Positions 26,690 to 36,974 of a stretch of 64,000 nt of DNA are shown one piece after another. Position 1 is the first letter of the stretch. Each line of letters opens with the position of its first letter. Source of the DNA: JAMLHH01 sp035515235 (GTDB lineage: Bacteria; Bacteroidota; Bacteroidia; Chitinophagales; JADIYW01); the NCBI GenBank assembly GCA_035515235.1, contig DATJBS010000050.1:1-64000 (forward strand), in the 5' to 3' direction. The notes below the pieces were generated by a model, which worked only from the letters and a program-made list of their open reading frames with translations, had not been told where the DNA came from and searched no databases. The position numbers and the translations under genes were made by a program.

Positions 26690-28396
26690 TTAAGATTTCA
26701 GTGCAAAAATTCCGCCTATTGCAAACAAGGCTGTGTAGGCTTGCCACGGCTGACCTGATGCTACTAATATACAGGCACCTATCACACACATTCCTCCAAA
26801 AACCATAAATTTCATTGAGGCCATTGGAGAAGTTTTTTCTGCTTTTTTATCAAACAATTCGTGCTCTGTTCTTTTAAAGAGTTCTACCATTAACAAAGGC
26901 ATCCTGGTAATAACGTCAATGACTTCTGGTGCGTTTTGGAAAGTAGTTTTAATTAGTTCTACAGGATTGACTTCACTTAAAACTAGTTTTCTAATATGTT
27001 TTTTAGAAACTTTAGCAATATCTAATCCTGGTATAATAACGTTCCCTACTCCTTCAAAAGTGACAATAGCTTTCACCATTAATACTAACTCTAATGGGAA
27101 ATACATTCTATATTTTGCTCCAAGTACTACTGATTCAAATATCAATAATGCTAAAGAGAAATCGTTAAAGTTAGGATTTCTCACCCAACGTAAACCAACT
27201 TCTGTAAATTCTTTTCTAAATCCTTCTGGATCTCCACCTCTACCTGGTTTTGCAACCATTGAAAGATATCTTGCAGCAGATTTTGGATCTCCCATGACCA
27301 AAGCATTGTAATAATACAGCATGCTTTTTCTAGTGGATTCTTCAAATTTGCCCACCATACCTAAGTCAATGAAACCACATTTTGGTCCCTCTTCTCCCTG
27401 TAATATGATCAAGTTACCTGGATGTAAATCTGCGTGGAAAAAACCATCACTATACAACATTTGTATAATAGACATTATCCCTAGGTCTACCACTCTTTCT
27501 CTTTCTTCAGGTGTTAACACTTTAGCACAATGTTCATCAGGTTTCATCCCTCTGAAAAATTCCATTGTCAAAATATCACTCGTACTGTATTGTCTGTAAA
27601 TTTTAGGGAAAACAACATCTGGAGTTTTGATAAAGTTAGCTGCAAAAGTTTCAGCATTATCTGCTTCTAATCTAAAATCAACTTCCTTATTGGTGTATTC
27701 ACAAAATTCTGTGAACATATTCTTAGGTTGCAATTGTGGAACGAAATATTCCATAAATGCTCCAGTTGCCATGATTATTTTACTATCAGTTTGAATGAGT
27801 TCTCTTGTTCCAGGTTTCAATAATTTAATAACTACTTCTTCACCCGAACGTAAGGTTGCTCTATGCGCTTGAGCTATCGATGCTGAACCTAATGGATTTT
27901 TTTGAATTTCTATAAATACTTGACTTATAGGTTGTTTGAGTTGTTCTTCTACTAATTCAACATATCTTTCATACTTCAATGCTGGTAAAGTGTCTAAAAG
28001 TTTTTTCAATTCATCGGTAATATCTTTAGGGAGAATATCTTCTCTTAAAGACATGATTTGACCTAATTTAATATAAGTCGCTCCCAACATTTCCAGTCTT
28101 CTTCTTAACTGTACAGAAAACGGTTGTTTGATTAAGCTTTTATTTAAAAATGGATAAGTTAACCAAAGAAAGATTTTTAAAAACGTGTACTTGATTTTTC
28201 GTTTTTCATTGGTTTCTTTTCTGTGTCTCAAAAAAGCAAATCCACCTCCAATTGCCAAAGCTGTCAAATGAGACGTGGTTACAAAAAACCTTGCGATTAA
28301 GGTGCTTGGTTTCTTTTCAATGTATTGTTCGTAAACTCTTTCTTCCTGTTGTTGATAAGAAGTTCCTCCTAATTGTTCCTTAACGGGATTCGACAT
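26690..28396 (-). CDS. UbiB/AarF (ABC1) family atypical kinase, membrane-anchored
   Basis: This 568-residue protein has the canonical KLGQ motif (YIKLGQIMSLREDILP), the Ala-rich loop GSASIAQAHRA, the invariant lysine in EVVIKLLKPGT, HADLHPGNLI and FIDLGMVG. The C-terminal 40 residues (FMVFGGMCVIGACILVASGQ and YTALFAIGGIFAL) form one or two membrane segments, typical of UbiB proteins on the inner membrane. It is a full-length orthologue type, unlike the shorter KIAQ paralogue at 15.5 kb. Likely supports quinone or lipid metabolism. Monocistronic. Confidence 0.9.
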   Translation of the reverse strand: MSNPVKEQLGGTSYQQQEERVYEQYIEKKPSTLIARFFVTTSHLTALAIGGGFAFLRHRKETNEKRKIKYTFLKIFLWLTYPFLNKSLIKQPFSVQLRRRLEMLGATYIKLGQIMSLREDILPKDITDELKKLLDTLPALKYERYVELVEEQLKQPISQVFIEIQKNPLGSASIAQAHRATLRSGEEVVIKLLKPGTRELIQTDSKIIMATGAFMEYFVPQLQPKNMFTEFCEYTNKEVDFRLEADNAETFAANFIKTPDVVFPKIYRQYSTSDILTMEFFRGMKPDEHCAKVLTPEERERVVDLGIMSIIQMLYSDGFFHADLHPGNLIILQGEEGPKCGFIDLGMVGKFEESTRKSMLYYYNALVMGDPKSAARYLSMVAKPGRGGDPEGFRKEFTEVGLRWVRNPNFNDFSLALLIFESVVLGAKYRMYFPLELVLMVKAIVTFEGVGNVIIPGLDIAKVSKKHIRKLVLSEVNPVELIKTTFQNAPEVIDVITRMPLLMVELFKRTEHELFDKKAEKTSPMASMKFMVFGGMCVIGACILVASGQPWQAYTALFAIGGIFALKS

Positions 28397-28501
28397 ATTT
28401 ATCAGTATGTATTAAGTGCTGATGCTAAAATTAGTAATTTAAAGTAAAGAGCAAAAATAATTAAAATTTAACAGTAATTCGTATCATTTTTAACATAGAT
28501 T

Positions 28502-31114
28502 TTATCTAATCAAAGTAATATTTCCTTTTGCAAAATATTGCTCTTCGTTTTGACAAACTACCGTCAAATAATAAGCATAACTTCCACTTTCAGATGGCTT
28601 TCCTTGGAAAACTCCATCCCATCCGCGCTCCAAATCATTAGATTCAAATACTAATTCTCCCCATCTATTATAAATCTGGACAGTGAAACCTTCAGCTATA
28701 GCTGTTCTTACTTTCCAAACGTCGTTGATTCCATCTCCATTTGGTGTAAATGCAGTTGGAATAAAAATATTATCTTCACCACAACGCAAGTCTTTCACTT
28801 CTACCCTTACCGTATCTGTAGCAATACAACCGTTCTTACTTTTAGCGACAACAATAAAATCTGTTGTTTCTTCAATAATTGCAACAGTAGATGCTAGCGT
28901 AGAATCTTCTACTAAAATGGAAGGATACCATTGATATGATAAATAAGAATCAGGAACAGCATTCAAAACTGTTGCTTCTCCTTTAGCTACAAATGGAGGT
29001 TGAGCTTGTGCATTGACTGATATTTGATCTATTGTAATCAAAGCAACACCTTCAATAGTACAAGAATCATTATACATCACTACAAAAGGTACTGACATCT
29101 CTTGACCATTAAAAGAATATTGAATTTCACTTTGATTATTTAAAGCATCTTCTTCTCCGTCCCAAAGCACTTGATAATCTACTGAACTTTCAATGTTTAA
29201 ATACAAACCGACAGTGGTGCTTTCTTTACAAGTTGAAATTTCAGGAATTCCTATACTCAAAACATTTTGAGGAATAAGCTCTTCGAAATTTATTGTATCC
29301 CTACAATCATCTCCATTTTCTAGAACTAATTGAAAATTTAAATTTGAATTATAAGCTAAATTAAAATCAATAGTATTACTAGAACTTTCATCTTCATTGA
29401 CAAGCCACTTAAAGCTCAATACTGGATTAGAGATAGTTATTGTATAGCTGAGTTCTACATTAGTGCAATTTTTAGTAAGTACTTTTTCAATACTATAATC
29501 AGCATCATTTATACAAGATTCTATTTTTATAAAAACTGAATCTTTTATTTGACATCCAGTAGTTTTATTTGTTTTAGTTAAATAAACCCATTGATCTTGA
29601 TTTACAAACAGCTCAGTGCTAGCGGATTGTGGTCTTGTGTTATTTCCCTTAGTTTCCCATAAATAATTATATTGATCATCACTATCAGTAGATAGTTCTA
29701 CAGTTTGATTTGCATAAATTATTGGAGGATTCACCGTGATAGCAACTTCAGGAAGTGGATCAACTACAACATTTACCTTGCCTTCATATCTACAACCATT
29801 AGTTTTGTGTATCACAAAATCAACGCTTTGAGATTGATTAGGCAAATAAGTATAGGTCAAATTATTTGTATAGACTGAAGGTGTAAACATCCATTGTACA
29901 TCTTTCACTCCTAGACCTTCTGCATCTATTGTGAGTTGTGCTCTTTCACCTTTACAGACTTTTACATCTTTTATATTGAACTCAAAATTATCCTTCAATA
30001 AATAAATCGTCTTTTTAGTAGTATCAGAGCATCCGCTTTTAGAACTTGCAATTAAAGTAATGGAATAGCTACCATAATCAGCAAATAGATGTTTTGGCTC
30101 TCTTAAGTTTGAAGTAGTGCCATCTCCAAAATCCCAAAAAAAACTATCTGATTCGATAGATTGATTATTAAAGCTGACATCTAAATCATTACAAATCGTA
30201 TCATAAGTAAAAAATGCAGCAGTTGAGAATTTACCACATTCTCCAATATTGAATTGAAAATCTCTCCTTGTCTGAGCTATATATTCTCCTTCTCTATATT
30301 CATCTACACAAACTCCTACGACGAATTGACCAATTGTAACAGGTAAAGCTGTGAGCGCACCTGTTTTACTATCAATTTTTAACGGCTCTGTACCTCCGAG
30401 CATGTTTTCTAAAGAATACTGATCTCTCCATCTTACTTGTTGGAAAGGAATAGGATCTTGATTTCCAAAAAAAGGATAAAAAATAGGTTGAATATCATCC
30501 AAAGCATCTGTAGGTGTACATAATTTGTACACTAAAGAATCTCCTTCAAAATCCGTGGCGCTATGATCAAAGTAAAATGGTTTATTTACACAAATAGCAA
30601 TAGGTGGATATTCATTAAAAACCGGATTACTATTTTCTAATTGCTCTAACGGTGGCACAAAAGTATATAAGTTCATCCCTGAGACAATTACATCATCTAC
30701 AGCATCATCATATATATTAAGAATGGAATTATTCCTACAGCATCTCTGATAAGAAAGATAATACCCTGTTGAATTTAAAGGTAGAGTTCCTGTAAATTTA
30801 TACTCCTTTCTTTCTACACAAATATTTGGAGGCGCAGTATAACATTCATCTGAAATTTCTACAGGCAATCTAGTTTCTGGATTTCCTTGGACCGTAAAAT
30901 ATCCTAAGAAAAGTCCGTCTCCATCATATACTAATACATAAGCAGGAACATCATAAGCTGCTTGTCCTAAATAACAATCTCTGTAAACAGTTAAAGATAT
31001 ATCATACTCATCTTCTCCTTTATAACGATAATTCATCTCTCCACCAATCAAATGTGTTGCACTTAGATTAGTATAAATAAAAAAAAAGAAAATTAAAGAG
31101 AAAAGTTTGCTCAT
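28502..31114 (-). CDS. Large secreted PKD-domain protein with gliding-motility type B sorting domain
   Basis: This 870-residue protein has a signal peptide (LFSLIFFFFIYTNLSA) followed by the conserved THLIGGEMNYRY N-terminus of a Bacteroidota cell-surface family. A PKD domain lies at about 300-370 (FFWDFGDGTTSNLREPKHLFADYGSYSITL). Several Ig-like beta repeats follow. The last 90 residues (FIPTAFTPNGDGINDVWKV, VQIYNRWGELVFES, ERGWDG) are a type B (gliding-motility-associated) type IX secretion domain. It is probably an adhesin or surface-matrix protein. Numerous cysteines suggest disulfides. Confidence 0.9.
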   Translation of the reverse strand: MSKLFSLIFFFFIYTNLSATHLIGGEMNYRYKGEDEYDISLTVYRDCYLGQAAYDVPAYVLVYDGDGLFLGYFTVQGNPETRLPVEISDECYTAPPNICVERKEYKFTGTLPLNSTGYYLSYQRCCRNNSILNIYDDAVDDVIVSGMNLYTFVPPLEQLENSNPVFNEYPPIAICVNKPFYFDHSATDFEGDSLVYKLCTPTDALDDIQPIFYPFFGNQDPIPFQQVRWRDQYSLENMLGGTEPLKIDSKTGALTALPVTIGQFVVGVCVDEYREGEYIAQTRRDFQFNIGECGKFSTAAFFTYDTICNDLDVSFNNQSIESDSFFWDFGDGTTSNLREPKHLFADYGSYSITLIASSKSGCSDTTKKTIYLLKDNFEFNIKDVKVCKGERAQLTIDAEGLGVKDVQWMFTPSVYTNNLTYTYLPNQSQSVDFVIHKTNGCRYEGKVNVVVDPLPEVAITVNPPIIYANQTVELSTDSDDQYNYLWETKGNNTRPQSASTELFVNQDQWVYLTKTNKTTGCQIKDSVFIKIESCINDADYSIEKVLTKNCTNVELSYTITISNPVLSFKWLVNEDESSSNTIDFNLAYNSNLNFQLVLENGDDCRDTINFEELIPQNVLSIGIPEISTCKESTTVGLYLNIESSVDYQVLWDGEEDALNNQSEIQYSFNGQEMSVPFVVMYNDSCTIEGVALITIDQISVNAQAQPPFVAKGEATVLNAVPDSYLSYQWYPSILVEDSTLASTVAIIEETTDFIVVAKSKNGCIATDTVRVEVKDLRCGEDNIFIPTAFTPNGDGINDVWKVRTAIAEGFTVQIYNRWGELVFESNDLERGWDGVFQGKPSESGSYAYYLTVVCQNEEQYFAKGNITLIR

Positions 31115-31170
31115 TATGTATATTTTTATATAGTTTATAGATAATAGTACAATTTAATAAATTTCATTCA

Positions 31171-31653
31171 ATGAATAGACATCTACCTTTTTATTATATT
31201 ATAATACTCACAATATTTATTTCTTGCGAAAATCAAGAAACTTTACCTCAAAATAACAATGTTTCTTATTTAGATTCTACAAAAATTCTAATAGAGAACC
31301 AAAATTTAAACAATACAACATCTAAACAAGAGACAATATCTTTAGATTGCCCTAAAATACATAGGGAATTACTAGGAAATATTTATCAGAAAAATGTTAG
31401 AATTAAAAATACCAACGATTATAAAACCTATCTGACATTGACTTTAAATACAACTTTCACATTAGATTGTGAGAATAATCAAAAAATAAAAGTCGATCAA
31501 GTAGAATTGTTTTTAAGTCCAGAAATGAATATTGATCAGTATTTAGGTTCATCTGTATTAGTAGTGGGTGAAATCAGTAAGAACGATGATGTAATTTATC
31601 CAGTAAAAATCGAAGTGTTGCGTATAGAACCTATCAAAGGTACTATACAATAA
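31171..31653 (+). CDS. Hypothetical lipoprotein, possibly DUF4431-like
   Basis: This 160-residue protein has a lipoprotein signal (FYYIIILTIFISC, lipidation at Cys in FISC). After a low-complexity Asn/Gln-rich linker, residues about 60-155 form a beta-rich domain (YLTLTLNTTFTLDC, VDQVELFLS, YLGSSVLVVGEIS) that recalls the small OB-like DUF4431 family. That match is by eye and uncertain. It lies 39 bases before prfC, but prfC appears to have its own promoter in that gap. Confidence 0.6.
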   Translation: MNRHLPFYYIIILTIFISCENQETLPQNNNVSYLDSTKILIENQNLNNTTSKQETISLDCPKIHRELLGNIYQKNVRIKNTNDYKTYLTLTLNTTFTLDCENNQKIKVDQVELFLSPEMNIDQYLGSSVLVVGEISKNDDVIYPVKIEVLRIEPIKGTIQ

Positions 31654-31667
31654 CCACTGAACTTTCT

Positions 31668-31675
31668 TACCTTTG
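31668..31675 (+). promoter_or_regulatory. Candidate -7 promoter element for prfC
   Basis: TACCTTTG followed by CC is a classic Bacteroidota -7 element and context, 17 bases before the prfC ATG. No clear -33 TTTG is visible. Confidence 0.5.
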
Positions 31676-31692
31676 CCCTCCAATTTAATATC

Positions 31693-33273
31693 ATGTCAGA
31701 CATACTGTCAGAAATCAGTAAGCGTAAAACTTTTGCAATTATAAGTCACCCGGATGCTGGAAAGACTACTTTAACAGAGAAATTTCTTCTTTTTGGTGGC
31801 GCCATTCAGACTGCAGGTGCAGTGAAATCTAATAAAATAAAAAAAGGAGCTACTTCTGACTTTATGGAGATTGAGCGTCAAAGAGGAATCTCTGTCGCCA
31901 CATCTGTAATGACATTTGAGTATAAAGACATGCTCATTAATATTTTAGATACTCCCGGACACAAGGATTTTGCTGAAGATACTTATAGAACTCTGACCGC
32001 TGTAGACAGTGTTATTCTTGTAGTTGATAGTGTAAAGGGTGTAGAATCTCAGACAGAGAAGTTAATGGAAGTCTGTAGAATGAGAAAAACGCCTGTTATT
32101 GTTTTTGTCAATAAATTAGACCGTGATGGTCAAGATCCATTTTCACTAATGGATGAGATTGAAAGTAAATTAGATTTACAATTACGCCCTTTAAGTTGGC
32201 CAATCAATAGAGGACCTTTTTTCAAAGGAGTTTATAACTTATACGAACACCACCTTAATCTTTTTAGACCTAGCTCACAATCTTTATCTGAGAATGTCGT
32301 CAATATTAAAGACATCAATGACCCTCAGTTAGATAAATTATTAGGAAAAGATGTCGAACAATTAAGAGAAGATGTAGAACTGATAGATGGCGTATACGGT
32401 GAATTTCAAGAAGATGAATATTTAAAAGGAGATATCGCTCCTGTGTTTTTTGGAAGTGCTATCAATAACTTTGGAATTCAAGAGCTATTAGACACTTTCA
32501 TAAAAATCGCTCCTACTCCAAGATCTAGATTTACTGAAACGCGTGAAGTACTTCCTATTGAAGAAAAGTTCAGTGGATTTATTTTTAAGATTCACGCTAA
32601 CATCGATCCTAATCATAGAAATAGAATTGCCTTTTTAAGAGTTTGTTCTGGTAAATTTGAAAGAAATAAATTCTACTCACACACTCGTATTAATAAAAAT
32701 CTAAGATTTAGTGCACCTGCTACTTTTATGGCAGCAGAAAGAAATATAGTAGAAGAAGCTTTCCCTGGAGATGTCATAGGTCTATATGACTCTGGTAATT
32801 TCAAAATCGGAGATACATTAACTGAAGGAGAAAAATTACAATTCATTGGTATTCCGAGTTTCTCTCCTGAAATTTTCAAAGAGTTGATTAATAAAGACCC
32901 TATGAAAACCAAGCAGTTAGAGAAAGGAATTAAACAATTAACTGAAGAAGGAGTTGCTCAATTATTTACCGTTACAACTAATAATTCAAAAATAATTGGT
33001 ACTGTTGGTGAGTTACAATTTGATGTAATTCAGTATAGATTATTGCATGAGTATGGTGCTTCATGTGCATTCAAACCAATCCAATTTCACAAAGCAGTTT
33101 GGGTAGCTTCTAAAGATCCTATTAAACTTAAAGAGTTTTTAAGAACAAAAGCCAACTATATGGCTGTAGATAAAGATGAAAAACCAGTATTCTTAGCTTC
33201 TTCAGAATGGATTTTAAATCTTACCAAACAAGATTATCCTGCAATAGAATTTCACGCAACTTCTGAATTTTAG
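31693..33273 (+). CDS. prfC: Peptide chain release factor 3
   Basis: RF3 is a GTPase that removes RF1 or RF2 from the ribosome after termination. At 526 residues it has the usual length. G1 is HPDAGKTT (19-26), switch II region ILDTPGHKDFAEDTYRTL, G4 VNKLDRDG. The sequence RKTFAIISHPDAGKTT and GAVKSNKIKKGATSDFMEIERQRGISVATSVM are RF3-specific compared with EF-G. The thioesterase gene follows 13 bases downstream. Confidence 0.96.
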   Translation: MSDILSEISKRKTFAIISHPDAGKTTLTEKFLLFGGAIQTAGAVKSNKIKKGATSDFMEIERQRGISVATSVMTFEYKDMLINILDTPGHKDFAEDTYRTLTAVDSVILVVDSVKGVESQTEKLMEVCRMRKTPVIVFVNKLDRDGQDPFSLMDEIESKLDLQLRPLSWPINRGPFFKGVYNLYEHHLNLFRPSSQSLSENVVNIKDINDPQLDKLLGKDVEQLREDVELIDGVYGEFQEDEYLKGDIAPVFFGSAINNFGIQELLDTFIKIAPTPRSRFTETREVLPIEEKFSGFIFKIHANIDPNHRNRIAFLRVCSGKFERNKFYSHTRINKNLRFSAPATFMAAERNIVEEAFPGDVIGLYDSGNFKIGDTLTEGEKLQFIGIPSFSPEIFKELINKDPMKTKQLEKGIKQLTEEGVAQLFTVTTNNSKIIGTVGELQFDVIQYRLLHEYGASCAFKPIQFHKAVWVASKDPIKLKEFLRTKANYMAVDKDEKPVFLASSEWILNLTKQDYPAIEFHATSEF

Positions 33274-33286
33274 TAAATAAGCAGCT

Positions 33287-33730
33287 ATGAATAAGACAAA
33301 TGAAAGAGTAGAGTTATTGTCAAAAATGATTGGTGTAGAACCACAATATTGGCCTTATCCTATTCCTAAAAATTTGAATCTTCAACTATTAGAAGTTGAT
33401 GCAGGAACGACGAAAATGAAAACAATTGTTCAAAAAGATTGGCTAAATCCTCTTCATATTATGCATGGAGGTATTATGGTTACTTTAATGGATGAAGCTA
33501 TGGGAATGTGTGGATACACTCTTGACAATGGTCAGAGGTATGCTACCATTAATCTAAATGCTGAGTTTTTTGCAAGTGCTAAAGAAAATGATGTGATTTA
33601 TATCTTTGGTAAAATAGAAAAAATTGGAAGACAATTAATTCACGCTGTATCTCATATTGAAAATGAAGAAGGAAGAGTCATTTCTAAGTCTAGTTCCAAC
33701 CTTTTAGCATTCGTTCCTAAAAGCGTGTAA
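33287..33730 (+). CDS. PaaI/YbgC-like hotdog thioesterase
   Basis: This 147-residue single hotdog domain carries the PaaI-type active-site block HIMHGGIMVTLMDEAMG, with the aspartate in LMDEAMG, and a beta sheet ending VISKSSSNLLAFVP. It probably hydrolyses an acyl-CoA (aryl or short chain); the substrate is undetermined. Only 13 bases separate it from prfC, so it is likely in the same transcript. Confidence 0.85.
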   Translation: MNKTNERVELLSKMIGVEPQYWPYPIPKNLNLQLLEVDAGTTKMKTIVQKDWLNPLHIMHGGIMVTLMDEAMGMCGYTLDNGQRYATINLNAEFFASAKENDVIYIFGKIEKIGRQLIHAVSHIENEEGRVISKSSSNLLAFVPKSV

Positions 33731-33812
33731 ATGCTTAACATACATTAAGATGTTTTAACGCCGTCATTTGAAATTTCAATGATAACTTAGTGTTAGAAAT
33801 AATATCTATAAT

Positions 33813-34892
33813 TTGAAAGCAGCTTTACATATATCATTATTAATACTTATCACACTTCCACAACTTGTATTTGCACAGGAAAGTAATAGGTCTAATAGAA
33901 TCTCCTCTAAATCTGTTACTATAAAAGGTGATAGCATCCAACAATCATCGGAAGTCATCGACGTAGAAAATTTAGATCACGCGATGTTCATCTTAGATTC
34001 TATTTTGAATAAGAACGGAATTGATTTTAACAATATCCAAAACATCATTAGTGAATTTGAATTTGACTCTGAAAATATTGGCGAGTTAGGAAATATGATT
34101 GAGTCAATGTTTAAAGATTTGACTTATGAAACTCAAAAATCATCTGCTGCTCAAAAAGCTGTTTTAGGAGTGGTAATAGATGATTATACTAGAATCAATG
34201 ATAAAAATGAAGTACATCCTATTATTTCAGAAGTGATCAAAAATTCATCGGCAGAAAAAGCAGGCTTAGAAAAAAATGATATCATCTATAAAATGGATGA
34301 CAAAGAAGTTCATTATATCCAAGACATTTTTGATGTCATGAAAGATAAATCTGAAGGTGAGCATTTAAAGATACATTATATTAGAAATCAAGATACGCTA
34401 GAAGTTACTGCTACTTTACATGCATGTAAAAAGCAAACTGAAAATTGGTTTTCTCTTTTTCAAGATAAAATGGGTGATCAAGACTCTTGTTCACATAAAA
34501 AATCTAAACCATTTTGCGAGAAAATTATCATCCAAAAAAGTGGTCCACGTTTGGGTGTAAAAGTTACTGATTTAGATGCTGAAGCTAGAAAATCATTGAA
34601 AGCAAAAAAAGGTGGTGCAATGATTACAAAAGTCCAACCGAGATCTGCTGCGGAAAACATGCAATTACAAATGAACGATGTGATTACAAGCATCAATGGT
34701 CATGAAATATTAAATATTGCAGAGTTAAAAAACGTAGTCAATCATTTACCTATACCTCAAGAAATTCAAGTGAAATATATTCGTTGCGGCAAAAAGAAAA
34801 AAGCCAAAGGAATGATTACTGAATTTAGCAAACCTTGGGATGATAATGAGATGATGAACATCATCGACATGAGCAAGTTCCCTTCTGAATAG
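33813..34892 (+). CDS. Secreted protein with two PDZ domains
   Basis: This 359-residue protein starts with TTG and has a signal peptide (AALHISLLILITLPQLVFAQ). A helical stretch (50-115) is followed by PDZ 1 (about 120-205: LGVVIDDYTR, IKNSSAEKAGLEKNDIIYKMD) and PDZ 2 (about 245-330: PRLGVKVTDL, VQPRSAAENMQLQMNDVITSING). No protease triad is present, so it is probably a periplasmic scaffold or inhibitor rather than a DegP-type enzyme. The paired cysteines between and after the PDZ domains are unusual. It stands alone before a repeat-rich gap. Confidence 0.8.
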   Translation: MKAALHISLLILITLPQLVFAQESNRSNRISSKSVTIKGDSIQQSSEVIDVENLDHAMFILDSILNKNGIDFNNIQNIISEFEFDSENIGELGNMIESMFKDLTYETQKSSAAQKAVLGVVIDDYTRINDKNEVHPIISEVIKNSSAEKAGLEKNDIIYKMDDKEVHYIQDIFDVMKDKSEGEHLKIHYIRNQDTLEVTATLHACKKQTENWFSLFQDKMGDQDSCSHKKSKPFCEKIIIQKSGPRLGVKVTDLDAEARKSLKAKKGGAMITKVQPRSAAENMQLQMNDVITSINGHEILNIAELKNVVNHLPIPQEIQVKYIRCGKKKKAKGMITEFSKPWDDNEMMNIIDMSKFPSE

Positions 34893-34977
34893 TTGTCTGC
34901 TCTCCTACTTAATACGATTTTTAAATTCTCATTTGCAGATAAATAATCGTTGAAAGGAAAGAAGCAATATATTCCAA

Positions 34978-35218
34978 TGTGTAATCCTGAAAGGATCTCA
35001 GTACGAATTATAAAAAAACTAAGTACTATTTCATTCTGAATTTGATTCTGATTGTCATTCTGAACTTGATTCTGATTATCATTCTGAACTCGTTTCAGAA
35101 TCTATAAGTAATACTCTTTAGATTACGGGTCAAGCCCGCAATGACATTTTGCTTAAAATGAAATTATCGGTTATACTTTACTACACTGTCATTCTGAACT
35201 TGTTTCAGAATCTATAAG
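34978..35218. repeat. Paired-palindrome repeat cluster (second locus)
   Basis: Three tandem copies of palindrome A, two with altered right arms (35031-35101), one palindrome B (ATTACGGG-TCAAG-CCCGCAAT at about 35125-35145), and a further complete A (about 35190-35212). The spacer TTTGCTTAAAATGAAATT and on to ACTACACTGTC is the same as in the 49-kb cluster, not the 7.7-kb one. A separate motif, ATCCTGAAAGGATCT plus GTACGAATTATAAAAA, precedes them at 34985 and recurs at 37081. Confidence 0.82.
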
Positions 35219-35354
35219 TGATGCACCAATAAATACTTCATTATTTTTCAATCTTAGAAGTCTCCCTATTAACTAATCATCTGATATTATAATTGAATTC
35301 GTATTTCGTGGTCGAATAACTAAGCAATTATCAAATATTTCAATCTTTGATTAG

Positions 35355-35362
35355 TAACTTTG
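35355..35362 (+). promoter_or_regulatory. Candidate -7 promoter element for the S41 peptidase gene
   Basis: TAACTTTG matches TAnnTTTG and lies 57 bases before the ATG at 35420. Confidence 0.35.
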
Positions 35363-35419
35363 TCACAATTTTATTGATTATTTATCGATAAAAATGTAAT
35401 TATAACTTTACAAACTTCA

Positions 35420-36904
35420 ATGCATCTACGACTTATATTTTCATTGTTTATACTTTTTACCGTTAAAACCACATTTGGTCAAGATTATGGAAATCTTCCA
35501 AAAATAAGTAGAGACAAACTTCATAGAGATTTAGAATTATTATATCAAGGTTTAGATAAATTTCATTCCGGCATGTATTGGTACACTCCAAAGGACAGCG
35601 TGGATTTGGCTTTTGAGAAAGCTAAACAAGATATTTCTTATGATATGAATATTTTTGAATTTTATAAAATCATAGCACCATTAGTTGCTTTGTCAAGAGA
35701 AGATCACACCGATATTTTTTTACCCAAAGAAACTATAGAATTCATTAATAAAAAGTCTGTTTTTCTGCCAATAACTGTTGTATTTCTTGGAACTAAATTA
35801 TTTTGCGTAAAAAATGGTTCTAATTATGTTGAATCAATTATTGAAGGTGCAGAAATCGAATTGATAAATGGAGAAAGTCCTATTGAAATTGCAAATAAAA
35901 TCGGAAGTCTTTTTGCTTCTGACGGATATATACAAAACGTTAAACTGAGAGACTTAATTGGTTTTAATTTCTCAAAATATCACTTTTATTATTACGGAAA
36001 TCTCAATCACTTTGCAATCAAATTCAAAAATATAAAGCAACCAATAATTATAGAATCATTATCTATTGATTCTATAAATCAAAATTTTATCGTTAGAAAT
36101 GCAATAGATACTACATACCAAGAAAAGGATTTGTTAGAATATAAAATAATTAACGATTCAACAGCTTATTTAGGACTCCATTCATTCTATAATGCTTACA
36201 TTCAAAAAGAATCTTCTGAGAATAATTTGAAAGCTTTTTTAGTAAAAAGTTTAAAATCTATCTCTGAAAATAATATTAAAAACCTCGTTATAGACCTAAG
36301 TAATAATGGAGGGGGTACTGAAGGCAATGAGGGTTGGGTGTATTCCTACTTAGGAGAGAATTATCAAAAATATCTAAAAGTAAGAGCTAAAACACAAAAA
36401 GCAATTCTTGATAATGGTATTGACTCACCAATAGTATTAAAGACTTTTGGATTTATTGAAAGAATTTTTGTCAACAAGAAAATGAAAGATGGTTCTTTAG
36501 AAAGAAGAGAATGGATAGGATATGGTTTGAAAGCTTATAAAAAAGAACCTAAATATAAATTTGCAGGAAAGCTATTTGTGATTATTAGCCCTGTGACTTA
36601 TTCAGGAGGAAGTGAATTGAGTAATATGCTATACTCAAATGATAAAGCAATATTTGTCGGCGAAGAAACCGGTGGTGGATATCTTGGAAATACAAGTGGC
36701 TATAGTCGAGAATTAACTCTTCCTCATTCAAAAATTACAATTGATATTCCCGCTTTACAGTTTGTAATGAACGTAAAACCTCAACTTCCATTCGGTCGCG
36801 GAGTAATCCCTCATTATGAAGTTATACCTACTTTTGAACAATATATTAATCGAGAAAACGCAGCTCTAGAATTTATTTTAAAATTGATAGAACATAAAAA
36901 ATAA
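35420..36904 (+). CDS. S41 family (tail-specific-like) peptidase, secreted
   Basis: This 494-residue protein has a signal peptide (LIFSLFILFTVKTTFGQ). The C-terminal half is the S41 catalytic domain: NLVIDLSNNGGGTEGNEGW, then FVIISPVTYSGGSELSNML carrying the nucleophile-region serine, and FVGEETGGGYLGNTSG. No obvious PDZ domain precedes it; residues 30-130 form a helical cap (LYQGLDKFHSGMYWYTP) as in the eukaryote-like S41 subgroup. It likely cleaves peptides in the periplasm or outside. Flanked by repeat-rich gaps on both sides, monocistronic. Confidence 0.85.
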   Translation: MHLRLIFSLFILFTVKTTFGQDYGNLPKISRDKLHRDLELLYQGLDKFHSGMYWYTPKDSVDLAFEKAKQDISYDMNIFEFYKIIAPLVALSREDHTDIFLPKETIEFINKKSVFLPITVVFLGTKLFCVKNGSNYVESIIEGAEIELINGESPIEIANKIGSLFASDGYIQNVKLRDLIGFNFSKYHFYYYGNLNHFAIKFKNIKQPIIIESLSIDSINQNFIVRNAIDTTYQEKDLLEYKIINDSTAYLGLHSFYNAYIQKESSENNLKAFLVKSLKSISENNIKNLVIDLSNNGGGTEGNEGWVYSYLGENYQKYLKVRAKTQKAILDNGIDSPIVLKTFGFIERIFVNKKMKDGSLERREWIGYGLKAYKKEPKYKFAGKLFVIISPVTYSGGSELSNMLYSNDKAIFVGEETGGGYLGNTSGYSRELTLPHSKITIDIPALQFVMNVKPQLPFGRGVIPHYEVIPTFEQYINRENAALEFILKLIEHKK

Positions 36905-36974
36905 CTAAGACTATTTTTTACAAAATAAAATAGAATTAATATATCATCCCTACGGGATTTCATCTTGCTTCCAT

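Noticed and set aside
26919..27311. 130-codon plus-strand frame inside the UbiB-like gene
   Set aside because: Entirely opposite a well-conserved kinase gene, with no start signal or homology.
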